From Azonexaceae bacterium (lineage in GTDB: Bacteria; Pseudomonadota; Gammaproteobacteria; Burkholderiales; Rhodocyclaceae): a stretch of 5,707 nucleotides of DNA. Location: assembly GCA_009469685.1 (NCBI GenBank), contig SSTA01000243.1, positions 1 through 5,707 of the forward strand. Direction: 5' to 3'. The first letter of the stretch is position 1; each line of letters begins with the position of its first letter. Both the position numbers and the translations under genes were made by a program. Positions 1 through 5,707 of the stretch are shown here, piece by piece. The notes beneath the pieces are model-generated. The model made no database searches and was not told where the DNA came from. It saw only the letters and a program-made list of their open reading frames with translations.

Positions 1-33
1 CAGCGCCGCCCGGGGCTTCCGAGGTGGCTGAGT

Positions 34-39
34 TATAAT
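34..39 (+). promoter_or_regulatory. Candidate sigma-70 -10 box for hemA
   Basis: A perfect TATAAT hexamer lies 29 bases before the hemA GTG start, which would give a leader of about 20-25 bases. The G two bases before the box fits half of an extended -10 element (AGT instead of TGn). No hexamer resembling TTGACA is present 16-18 bases upstream (the region at 10-17 is CCGGGGCT), so the promoter may depend on an activator or on the partial extended -10. The same box contributes an in-frame TAA (36-38), which bounds the hemA reading frame. The box is seen directly; its activity is inferred. Confidence 0.6.
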
Positions 40-68
40 CCGCGCGGACAATTTCTTGCCTCAGACTC

Positions 69-1319
69 GTGATTTTTACCCTCGGCATCAATCACCATTC
101 GGCTCCCCTCGCGATTCGCGAGCGGGTCGCCTTTCACGCCGAAGGCCTGGCAAAAGCCTTGGCCCATCTGGTCGATGCCAAGCCGGTCAAGGAAGCTGCC
201 ATCTTGTCCACCTGCAACCGGATGGAGCTTTACTGCACGACCGACGTCCCGGGTGCCGCTGCCGATTGGCTGGCCGAGTACCACCGGGTCGAGCGCTCCC
301 AGATCGAACCCTATCTCTACACCTATCCGCAGCCGGAAGCCGTGCGCCATGCCTTCCGCGTTGCCAGCGGCCTAGACTCCATGGTTCTCGGCGAACCCCA
401 GATCCTCGGGCAGATGAAGGACGCAGTCCGCGTCGCCGAGGAAGCCGGAACCCTGGGCACCCAGTTGCACAAGCTCTTCCAGCGCTCGTTCGCGGTCGCC
501 AAGGAAGTGCGCAGCACCACCGCGATCGGCGCCAATATCGTTTCCATGGCTGCCGCCGCCGTCCATCTGGCCGAGCGCATTTTCGAATCGGTGGCCGACC
601 AGCGGATCCTGTTCATCGGCGCAGGCGAGATGATCGAACTCTGCGCCGCCCATTTCTGTGCCCAGAAGCCCCGCCAGGTCACCGTCGCCAACCGGACCGT
701 AGAGCGGGGTCGGGCGCTGGCCGAACGCTTCGGCGGTGCGGCCGTGCGCCTCGACGAACTGGCCGAAATCCTCCCACAGCACGACATCGTGGTGTCCTGC
801 ACGGCGAGTCCGTTGCCCATCATCGGTCTCGGAATGGCCGAGCGTGCGGTGCGGGCCCGCCGCCATCGACCCATTTTCATGGTGGATCTCGCGGTACCCA
901 GGGACATCGAGGTCGAAGTCGGTGAGCTCGACGACATCTTCCTCTACACGGTCGACGATCTCGCCCAGGTGGTCGAAAACGGGCTCGAATCGCGCCAGGC
1001 GGCGGTTGTCCAGGCCGAGGCCATCATCGCCAGCCGGGTCGAGAATTTTCTGTCCTGGCTCGAATCCCGCGATTCGGTTCCGGTCATTCGCTCCTTGCGC
1101 GACAGCGCGGAACGCATGCGTCGCCACGAAATCGAGCATGCGCTCAAGCTTCTGGCGAAGGGGGAAGCCCCGGAGAGCGTCATCGAGCACCTTTCCCACC
1201 GCCTGACCAACAAGTTCCTTCACACGCCGACCCAGGCCCTCAACCTTGCCGAGGGCGAGGAACGCCAGGAACTCCAGGCCGCCGCAACCCGCCTCTTCCA
1301 CCTGCACCGCGAAGAATAA
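69..1319 (+). CDS. hemA: Glutamyl-tRNA reductase (HemA)
   Basis: This enzyme makes the NADPH-dependent reduction of glutamyl-tRNA(Glu) to glutamate-1-semialdehyde in the cytosol, the first committed step of the C5 route to 5-aminolevulinate, heme and sirohaem. The product has 416 residues, the usual family length. The N-terminal catalytic domain (about 1-155) carries LGINHHSAP near residue 5, the STCNR motif with the thioester-forming Cys49, His94, and the [18 protein letters not shown] block (100-117). The NADPH-binding Rossmann domain contains GAGEM at 184-188. The C-terminal helical dimerisation domain covers roughly the last 100 residues and includes the LTNKFLHTP motif. The start is GTG at 69: it gives the family-standard N-terminus, and an in-frame stop lies at 36-38 with no other NTG codon between. 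No clear Shine-Dalgarno sequence precedes it. The gene ends 3 bases from a convergent gene. HemL, the next enzyme of the pathway, is not in the window. Confidence 0.97.
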   Translation: MIFTLGINHHSAPLAIRERVAFHAEGLAKALAHLVDAKPVKEAAILSTCNRMELYCTTDVPGAAADWLAEYHRVERSQIEPYLYTYPQPEAVRHAFRVASGLDSMVLGEPQILGQMKDAVRVAEEAGTLGTQLHKLFQRSFAVAKEVRSTTAIGANIVSMAAAAVHLAERIFESVADQRILFIGAGEMIELCAAHFCAQKPRQVTVANRTVERGRALAERFGGAAVRLDELAEILPQHDIVVSCTASPLPIIGLGMAERAVRARRHRPIFMVDLAVPRDIEVEVGELDDIFLYTVDDLAQVVENGLESRQAAVVQAEAIIASRVENFLSWLESRDSVPVIRSLRDSAERMRRHEIEHALKLLAKGEAPESVIEHLSHRLTNKFLHTPTQALNLAEGEERQELQAAATRLFHLHREE

Positions 1320-1322
1320 GGT

Positions 1323-2951
1323 TTAGGGGCTCGCCGTCGCGACGGGGCGGGACACCGCAGAAATCACCATGTTGCGCCCCGACCGCTTGGCGACCAGCAG
1401 GGCCTCATCGGCCGCGGCAATGAGGGCCTCCGGATCGCGGAATCCGGGGACGCTGGCCAGTCCGCAGCTGAAAGTCGCCCGCAGCGTCCCGGCACCATGG
1501 GCGTGGGGCAGATCGGCAAAGTCTTCGCGGATCCGATCCAGGAGCTCCTTGGCACGACCGCCGTCGGTCCCGGGAAGCGCGACGATGAACTCCTCGCCCC
1601 CGTAGCGACCGATGAGATCGCTGCTCCGTAAGCGACCGCGCAGGAGCCACGCCAGGCTACGGATCACCTGGTCGCCGACCGGATGGCCATAGGTGTCGTT
1701 GATCGATTTGAATCGATCGATGTCGATCATGGCGGCGGTGAGCGGGCCCCCGCCCGCAACCCGGAAGAAGTCGTCCAACTTGGCCTTGGCGGCCGAGTGG
1801 TTCAAGAGCCCGGTCAGGCTGTCGTGACGACCCGAATGAAGCATCTCGCGGTAGCGCTCGATCTTCGTCTTCACCACCGCCGCGAGAACCACCGGATTGA
1901 CCGGCTTGGTAAGAAATTGATCGCCTCCCAGGCGCAAGGCTTCGACCTGCTGAACGATATCGGTCTCGCTAGACAGATAGACCACCGGAAGGGACTGGTA
2001 CTCCCGCAACTGTCGCAGGGCACGAGTCACCTCGACACCAGTGCAATAAGGCATGTACATGTCCATCAGCACCAGGTCTGGACGGTAGCGGGCAGTGGCC
2101 TCAAGGAGGGCACGGGGATCGCCGATGGCCTCGCTGTCGATCCCATGTTGCGAAAGGGAACGACGGATATGGGCGATCGCCGTGGCCGAATCTTCGACCA
2201 CGAGTACCCGCGGAACCTGCTGCTCCCGTGCCTGAACGAGGTCGAGTATGCGGGAGACCAGGTCATTCAGCTTTTCGCCGACCGGAATGCAGAAATCGGC
2301 TCCAGCGCGCTGAAGATCGATGATGGACTGCAGTTCGGCGGAAACCGAAAGACAGTAGAACGAACTCGCTGGAAACTCGGAACGTAGCAAGCGGATCGTC
2401 GCGACCGCCTCCGCTTCGTAGCTCCCCTCAGCGTCGGGAATGAAAACGACCGCAAGGGGAATGTTGAGTTCGGTCTGGCTCTCCTCCCACTGCATCCCGC
2501 AGGGAACAAAACCGAAAAATTCCAGTTGCTCCGCCAGAGACGCTCGCCAAGGATGATCTCGACTGGAGACGATCAGAATCTGCCGCGGTCTACTCCATGC
2601 CCCTTCCACAGCCGCGCCGCCGTCCGCTCCCCGGCGACTAGCGACCGCAGGCAGTTCATGGCGCCGCAATTCCCGCAGGATCGCGCCCAACTGGCGGGCA
2701 ATGACGCCGCTACGTTCCACGCTCAGGGGATGGTTTACTCCGGCACCGAAGAGGCTGAGGGCGGTGTTCTCCAGTTCCTGACTGGCGCGAACCAGCCCGG
2801 GCATCTGCTGTCGCGCGAGATGCTCGGTCAAACCGTTGAGAGACAAAGTGAACTCGACGAAGGCGTCGATGACGCCGCGGGCGAGATAACCCTGCCAGCG
2901 CCTTTCCACGGCTTCAGCAACGGCAATGAGGGCGTTCGATACGGTGGGCAT
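1323..2951 (-). CDS. Two-receiver response regulator with GGDEF diguanylate cyclase domain
   Basis: The product (542 residues) is predicted to make cyclic di-GMP from two GTP molecules when phosphorylated by an unknown histidine kinase. It has no signal peptide or membrane segment and should be cytosolic. Residues 1-115 form a helix-rich region of unknown family. Residues about 122-240 look like a degenerate receiver: the acidic pair is replaced in ILIVSSRD, the phospho-aspartate position reads Ile171 (Asp173 is two residues late), and the conserved Lys is Ile222. Residues 248-365 form an intact receiver with Glu253/Asp254, phospho-acceptor Asp297, Ser327 and Lys349-Pro350. The GGDEF domain (about 376-532) has metal ligand Asp410, GGEEF at 451-455, and the inhibitory RxxD site R442-D445 at the standard five-residue spacing, so it looks active and feedback-inhibited. 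PleD is similar in layout but uses its first receiver for phosphorylation. The ATG at 2951 is the first possible start after an in-frame stop; no good Shine-Dalgarno is seen. It lies opposite to hemA and prfA. Confidence 0.93.
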   Translation of the reverse strand: MPTVSNALIAVAEAVERRWQGYLARGVIDAFVEFTLSLNGLTEHLARQQMPGLVRASQELENTALSLFGAGVNHPLSVERSGVIARQLGAILRELRRHELPAVASRRGADGGAAVEGAWSRPRQILIVSSRDHPWRASLAEQLEFFGFVPCGMQWEESQTELNIPLAVVFIPDAEGSYEAEAVATIRLLRSEFPASSFYCLSVSAELQSIIDLQRAGADFCIPVGEKLNDLVSRILDLVQAREQQVPRVLVVEDSATAIAHIRRSLSQHGIDSEAIGDPRALLEATARYRPDLVLMDMYMPYCTGVEVTRALRQLREYQSLPVVYLSSETDIVQQVEALRLGGDQFLTKPVNPVVLAAVVKTKIERYREMLHSGRHDSLTGLLNHSAAKAKLDDFFRVAGGGPLTAAMIDIDRFKSINDTYGHPVGDQVIRSLAWLLRGRLRSSDLIGRYGGEEFIVALPGTDGGRAKELLDRIREDFADLPHAHGAGTLRATFSCGLASVPGFRDPEALIAAADEALLVAKRSGRNMVISAVSRPVATASP

Positions 2952-2974
2952 GGAGCGAAGAATTTGTTCCGGCG

Positions 2975-3004
2975 ATTATTCGCAAGGACGGGTACGCTGG
3001 GCAA
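2975..3004 (-). promoter_or_regulatory. Candidate sigma-70 promoter for the diguanylate cyclase gene
   Basis: On the minus strand a TTGCCC hexamer (2999-3004, 4 of 6 matches to TTGACA) is followed after 18 bases by AATAAT (2975-2980, 5 of 6 matches to TATAAT). The -10 box lies 23 bases upstream of the ATG at 2951. Spacing and position suit a sigma-70 promoter giving a leader of under 20 bases. This is a match by eye in a short AT-richer patch, so it is a prediction only. Confidence 0.4.
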
Positions 3005-3013
3005 TGCCGCCCG

Positions 3014-3030
3014 TCGCCGATAAACGGCGA
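3014..3030. repeat. Inverted repeat in the divergent spacer
   Basis: TCGCCG (3014-3019) and CGGCGA (3025-3030) form a perfect 6-bp stem around the loop ATAAA, extendable by a G-U pair in RNA. Immediately upstream GGGC (2999-3002) can pair with GCCC (3009-3012), giving a second short hairpin that overlaps the predicted minus-strand -35 box. The arrangement could be an operator or a leader structure. There is no T run, so it is not a typical terminator. The repeat is seen directly; any function is speculative. Confidence 0.35.
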
Positions 3031-3073
3031 TGTCAGGTACTATTACCGGCTTTTCAGAAGATTCCGGTTTCTC

Positions 3074-4156
3074 ATGAAGGCCAGCATCCGCCTCAAGCTC
3101 GATCATCTCAGCGATCGCCTCGAAGAGATCGATCTTCTTTTGGCGGCCGAGAACGCCATTGCGGACATGGATCAGTTTCGCCGCCTATCGCGGGAACGCT
3201 CGGAACTGGAACCGGTGGTCCTGCGTTACGCTGAATTGCGCCGGGTCGAGGCCGATATCGCTGAAGCCCGAACACTCCTCGCCGACCCGGACATGCGCGA
3301 CTTCGCGGTCGAGGAAATGGCCAGCGCCCAGAGTCGACTACCCGCACTTGAGCTCGACCTCCAGAAGCTCCTCCTACCGCGCGACCCTGACGACGACAAG
3401 AACGTCATCCTCGAAATTCGGGCGGGAACAGGGGGCGACGAATCTGCGCTCTTCGCCGGCGATCTGATCCGCATGTACAGCCGCTTCGCCGAACGCCAGC
3501 GCTGGCAAGTCGAAGTGCTTTCGGCAAACGAATCCGACCTCGGCGGTTATCGGGAAATCATCTGCCGCATTGCCGGAACCGGTGTGTACTCCCGGCTCAA
3601 ATTCGAATCCGGCGGCCACCGGGTCCAACGGGTGCCGGAAACCGAAACCCAGGGGCGTATCCATACCTCCGCCTGCACCGTCGCTGTCATGTCGGAAGCC
3701 GACGAAGTCGGCGATGTCGAACTCAATCCCGCAGACCTTCGCATCGATACCTTTCGCGCTTCCGGTGCCGGTGGCCAGCACATCAACAAGACCGATTCGG
3801 CGGTCCGGGTCACCCACCTCCCCACCGGCATCGTCGCGGAGTGCCAGGATGGCCGCTCCCAGCACGCCAACAAGGCGTCCGCCTTGCGCGTCCTTGCCGC
3901 GCGCATCAAGGACGCGCAGGTCCGCGCCCAACAAAGCCGGATTGCCAATACCCGGAAAAGCCTGATCGGGTCGGGCGACCGGTCGGAGCGCATCCGCACC
4001 TACAATTTTCCCCAGGGTCGGGTGACCGACCATCGGATCAATCTGACCCTCTACAAGATTGCCGCCATTCTCGACGGGGACCTGGACGAACTTCTTGGCG
4101 CTCTCGCCAACGAGCACCAGGCAGAGCAACTGGCCACTCTGTCCGAGCAGGAGTAA
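3074..4156 (+). CDS. prfA: Peptide chain release factor 1 (RF1)
   Basis: RF1 recognises UAA and UAG codons in the ribosomal A site and triggers hydrolysis of peptidyl-tRNA. The product has 360 residues, the same length as E. coli RF1. An N-terminal helical domain (about 1-100) is followed by the [14 protein letters not shown] block (118-131) at the start of the core. The stop-codon-reading tripeptide PxT is PET at 188-190, within [17 protein letters not shown]. The catalytic GGQ is at 233-235 in [16 protein letters not shown], with Gln235 the residue methylated by PrmC. These motifs fall at E. coli numbering with no gaps. PxT, rather than the SPF of RF2, and the lack of a programmed frameshift mark it as RF1. 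The ATG at 3074 gives an MKASI start like E. coli MKPSI, although the Shine-Dalgarno is weak. Its TAA stop overlaps the prmC ATG. Confidence 0.97.
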   Translation: MKASIRLKLDHLSDRLEEIDLLLAAENAIADMDQFRRLSRERSELEPVVLRYAELRRVEADIAEARTLLADPDMRDFAVEEMASAQSRLPALELDLQKLLLPRDPDDDKNVILEIRAGTGGDESALFAGDLIRMYSRFAERQRWQVEVLSANESDLGGYREIICRIAGTGVYSRLKFESGGHRVQRVPETETQGRIHTSACTVAVMSEADEVGDVELNPADLRIDTFRASGAGGQHINKTDSAVRVTHLPTGIVAECQDGRSQHANKASALRVLAARIKDAQVRAQQSRIANTRKSLIGSGDRSERIRTYNFPQGRVTDHRINLTLYKIAAILDGDLDELLGALANEHQAEQLATLSEQE

Positions 4157-4989
4157 TGGGCAGAATCCTGACCCGGGGCGCTGCCTGGCGCTGGGCAGAA
4201 GAGCGCATTGACCGCCTCGACGCCCGGCTCCTCGTTCAAGCGGCAGCCTATTGCAGGCATTCCGATCTGATTGCCCACCCCGAGAAGGTGCTGACCCACG
4301 AACAGGTCGTTTGGCTCGAATCCCTCGTTGCGCGCCGGGCGGGCGGAGAACCGCTGGCCTACGTCCTCGGTACCGCCGGATTTTACGGCCGGGAATTCAC
4401 CGTGACCCCGGCAGTCTTGATTCCCCGGCCCGAAACCGAAGAACTGGTCGTCCAGGCGTTGAAGACGCTGCGGAACATCTCCAGTCCGCGCATCGCCGAC
4501 CTGGGTACCGGTTCGGGAGTCATTGCGATTACCCTTGCACTGGAACGACCGGACGCCCGCCTGCTCGCCGTCGACCTCTCGCCGGAAGCGCTGGCCGTGG
4601 CAACGGAAAACGCAGCGCGCCTCGGCGCTCGCGTCGAATTTCGGGCGGGCGACTGGTATTCGCCCCTGGCAGGCGAACGCTACGACCTCCTGGTATCCAA
4701 TCCACCCTATGTGGTTCATGGCGACCCCCACCTGGATCTGAACGGATTGCCCTTCGAACCCCAGGGAGCGCTGACCGACGGCATCGCGGGCGGTGACGGC
4801 CTGGCCTGCATTCGCGCCCTTGTTTCCGGCGCAGCGCGACATCTGACGCCCGGCGGGTGGCTTTGGTTCGAACATGGGCACGACCAGGGCGAAATGTCCC
4901 GGAACTTATTGCGCTCTGCCGGTTTCAAAGGCGTGCTTACGAACACCGACCTGGCCGGAACCGAACGCATGAGCGGGGGCCAGATTTGA
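4156..4989 (+). CDS. prmC: Release factor glutamine N5-methyltransferase (PrmC/HemK)
   Basis: PrmC transfers a methyl group from S-adenosylmethionine to the GGQ glutamine of RF1 and RF2, which raises termination efficiency. The product has 277 residues, the E. coli length. An N-terminal helical substrate-binding domain (about 1-75) ends at the PLAYVLG segment. The catalytic domain shows [10 protein letters not shown] (88-97), the SAM-binding DLGTGSG motif (115-121), the acidic VDLSPEAL turn (139-146) and the NPPY motif (182-185) that binds the target glutamine. The C-terminal TERMSGGQI end is family-like. The ATG at 4156 shares its A with the last base of the prfA TAA stop (TAATG). AGGAG lies only 2 bases before the ATG, too close for ordinary initiation, so termination-reinitiation coupling to prfA is likely. 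A longer in-frame reading from 3841 lies inside prfA and is not the start. Confidence 0.96.
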   Translation: MGRILTRGAAWRWAEERIDRLDARLLVQAAAYCRHSDLIAHPEKVLTHEQVVWLESLVARRAGGEPLAYVLGTAGFYGREFTVTPAVLIPRPETEELVVQALKTLRNISSPRIADLGTGSGVIAITLALERPDARLLAVDLSPEALAVATENAARLGARVEFRAGDWYSPLAGERYDLLVSNPPYVVHGDPHLDLNGLPFEPQGALTDGIAGGDGLACIRALVSGAARHLTPGGWLWFEHGHDQGEMSRNLLRSAGFKGVLTNTDLAGTERMSGGQI

Positions 4990-4995
4990 ATCCTC

Positions 4996-5001
4996 AGGAA
5001 A
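4996..5001 (+). promoter_or_regulatory. Ribosome binding site that fixes the grxD start
   Basis: AGGAAA lies 7 bases before the ATG at 5009 but only 1 base before an in-frame TTG at 5003. The spacing therefore selects the ATG and removes two residues from the longest possible reading. Confidence 0.7.
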
Positions 5002-5008
5002 CTTGATC

Positions 5009-5335
5009 ATGGCAGAAGCCGTCCAGCAACGCATCCACCAAACCGTCACCGGAAGCCCGGTCGTCCTTTTCATGAAGGGAACCGCCCAGTTCCCCCAATG
5101 CGGATTCTCCGCCACCGCCGTCCAGATTCTCAAGGTCTGCGGCGTCCAGGAATTCGTCTCGGTCAATGTCCTCGAGGATCCCGAGATTCGCCAGGGCATC
5201 AAGGATTACGCCAACTGGCCCACCATTCCCCAGCTTTTCATTCGCGGCGAGTTCGTCGGCGGTTGCGACATCATGCGCGAAATGTACGAAGCCGGCGAGC
5301 TCCAGAAGCTGCTGGCCGGCATCGCCAGCTCGTAA
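5009..5335 (+). CDS. grxD: Monothiol CGFS glutaredoxin (Grx4/GrxD)
   Basis: Proteins of this family bind a glutathione-ligated [2Fe-2S] cluster, usually as a dimer or as a heterodimer with BolA, and pass clusters to acceptor proteins in the cytosol; they are poor disulfide reductases. The product has 108 residues (E. coli Grx4 has 115). Seen in order are the glutathione-contacting KGT (23-25), the active-site CGFS (31-34), WPTIPQLF with cis-Pro74 (70-77), and GGCD (84-87). Cys31 is the cluster ligand; Cys44 and Cys86 are additional cysteines. The ATG at 5009 is preferred over the TTG at 5003 because of Shine-Dalgarno spacing. The gene follows prmC after 19 bases and probably shares its transcript. 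It ends 9 bases from the convergent glrR stop. No bolA gene is visible. Confidence 0.95.
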   Translation: MAEAVQQRIHQTVTGSPVVLFMKGTAQFPQCGFSATAVQILKVCGVQEFVSVNVLEDPEIRQGIKDYANWPTIPQLFIRGEFVGGCDIMREMYEAGELQKLLAGIASS

Positions 5336-5340
5336 GGTCT

Positions 5341-5363
5341 GCCCTCAGGGCCTGAGCTCAGGC
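5341..5363. terminator. Possible two-way terminator or overlapping inverted repeats at the grxD/glrR junction
   Basis: A perfect 14-base palindrome, GCCTGAGCTCAGGC (5350-5363), adjoins GCCCTCAGGGC (5341-5351), a 4-bp stem with a TCA loop. The unit CTCAGG occurs at 5344-5349 and 5357-5362 with its complement CCTGAG between them (5351-5356), so alternative pairings compete. It lies just after grxD and within the last codons of glrR. Neither side has a clear T tract, and a bare palindrome folds poorly as a single-strand hairpin, so terminator function is a weak inference from position between convergent genes. Confidence 0.25.
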
Positions 5364-5707
5364 TCACCCTCTTCGCCCAGCCGGAACATCGCGGGGGCAA
5401 GATCGTGCCTTTGGAGCAGGCGATAGAACTCGGTGCGATTGCGGTCGGCGATGCGGGCCGCGTCGGCGACGTTGCCGTCGGTGAGTTTGAGCAGTTGTAC
5501 GAGATAGTTGCGCTCGAATCGCTGCTTCGCCTCCGCGTAGGTCAGTGGCTCGACCGAGGGAAGCCGCAGGGCCCTCTGGATCTGGGCCGGCGAAATCAGC
5601 GGCGTGGTGGCCAAGGCGCAGCATTGCTCGATCACATTGTGGAGCTGGCGCACATTTCCTGGCCAAGTTGCCGAGGCAAGCAACGCCAGGCCCTCGGGAG
5701 CGATGCC
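5345..5707 (-). CDS. glrR: Sigma-54-dependent response regulator GlrR/QseF, C-terminal part
   Basis: This is the C-terminal 120 residues of an NtrC-family activator; the reading frame stays open through the right edge, so the receiver and most of the AAA+ domain lie outside the window. Visible residue 15 begins WPGNVRQL, the sensor-II end of the sigma-54 activator ATPase, followed by a NVIEQCCAL helix. A linker leads to the Fis-type helix-turn-helix (about 79-98) in LTDGNVADAARIADRNRTEFYRLL. RNRTEFY followed by LLQRHDL closely matches E. coli GlrR as I recall it (GRNRTEFYKLLSRHEL), which separates it from NtrC, ZraR and other relatives. In enterobacteria GlrR is paired with kinase GlrK and acts with sigma-54, including on the sRNA gene glmY; targets here are unknown. 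It ends about a dozen residues after the core with an acidic tail and converges on grxD. It is probably the last gene of its operon. Confidence 0.88.
   Translation of the reverse strand, partial: GIAPEGLALLASATWPGNVRQLHNVIEQCCALATTPLISPAQIQRALRLPSVEPLTYAEAKQRFERNYLVQLLKLTDGNVADAARIADRNRTEFYRLLQRHDLAPAMFRLGEEGEPELRP

Larger units (their letters stand above)
2952..3073. promoter_or_regulatory. Divergent intergenic region between the diguanylate cyclase gene and prfA
   Basis: This 122-base spacer is the only place where prfA-prmC-grxD can get a promoter of its own without reading through 1.6 kb of opposing gene. It is AT-richer than its surroundings. For prfA I see only weak -10-like hexamers, TACTAT (3038-3043) and an overlapping TATTAC, each with 4 of 6 matches and no credible -35. 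A poor Shine-Dalgarno, AGAAG (3056-3060), lies 13 bases from the prfA ATG. The short direct repeat TTCCGG occurs near both starts (2967-2972 and 3062-3067). Two small inverted repeats occupy the centre. Confidence 0.5.

Noticed and set aside
33..38. TATAAC on the minus strand as a -10 box for a divergent gene left of the window
   Set aside because: It is just the complement of the hemA -10 box, no -35 partner is seen, and no divergent gene start is visible in positions 1-68.
56..925. Open frame of 289 codons in the +2 frame overlapping hemA, starting with TTG
   Set aside because: The translation is Arg/Pro/Gly-rich shadow sequence with no motif, and it overlaps a well-conserved enzyme.
372..1307. 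Long open frame antisense to hemA (311 codons)
   Set aside because: It mirrors the codon positions of hemA in GC-rich DNA, has no recognisable domain, and hemA is certain on the other strand.
1334..1345. Palindrome CCGTCGCGACGG near the hemA/cyclase convergent ends, considered as a terminator
   Set aside because: It lies inside the cyclase coding end, has no loop and no T tract, and such palindromes are common at this GC content.
1701..1718. Perfect inverted repeat GATCGATT-TG-AATCGATC inside the cyclase gene
   Set aside because: It is produced by the codons of the conserved GGDEF metal-binding segment (IDRFKSI), so chance is the simplest explanation.
3374..4129. 251-codon open frame antisense to prfA
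   Set aside because: A shadow of RF1 codons; no domain or initiation signal is visible.
3841..4155. N-terminal extension of prmC by 105 codons in frame
   Set aside because: The extension lies within prfA in another frame, is Arg/Pro/Gln-rich, and the ATG at 4156 gives exactly the family length.
4051..4881. 276-codon open frame antisense to prfA and prmC
   Set aside because: It spans two genuine genes and shows no family motif.

Overview
The window is a GC-rich (roughly 60-65% by eye), densely coded stretch of bacterial chromosome, most likely from a betaproteobacterium; Rhodocyclales-like is a guess from protein resemblance and gene content, not from any search. It holds six protein genes: five complete, and one cut by the right edge. 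No tRNA, rRNA, CRISPR array, insertion sequence or sign of recent transfer is visible. No stretch longer than 122 bases lacks a gene. The gaps are 68 bases before hemA, 3 between hemA and the diguanylate cyclase gene, 122 between that gene and prfA, a 1-base overlap between prfA and prmC, 19 bases between prmC and grxD, and 9 between grxD and glrR.

Layout: (1) hemA (69-1319, +) encodes glutamyl-tRNA reductase, the first committed enzyme of C5-pathway tetrapyrrole synthesis, behind a perfect TATAAT box. (2) A 542-residue response regulator with two receiver domains and a GGDEF output (1323-2951, -) converges on hemA and so sits inside what is the hemA-prfA-prmC order in Escherichia coli. (3) A 122-base divergent spacer separates it from (4) prfA (3074-4156, +), class I release factor RF1, which overlaps (5) prmC (4156-4989, +), the methyltransferase that modifies the GGQ glutamine of RF1. 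(6) grxD (5009-5335, +), a CGFS monothiol glutaredoxin, follows closely. (7) The C-terminus of a GlrR/QseF-type sigma-54 activator (5345 to beyond 5707, -) converges on grxD.

How they fit together: prfA-prmC-grxD reads as one operon, with enzyme and substrate translationally coupled at a TAATG junction. hemA and grxD are not partners in a pathway, but heme precursor synthesis and Fe-S cluster delivery often lie in such housekeeping blocks. The diguanylate cyclase gene and glrR are signalling genes on the opposite strand.

I found no convincing new biological system. The points most worth a second look are the antisense diguanylate cyclase gene splitting the hemA-prfA pair, its reversed receiver arrangement (degenerate first receiver, intact second), and small hairpins in the divergent spacer and at the grxD/glrR junction.
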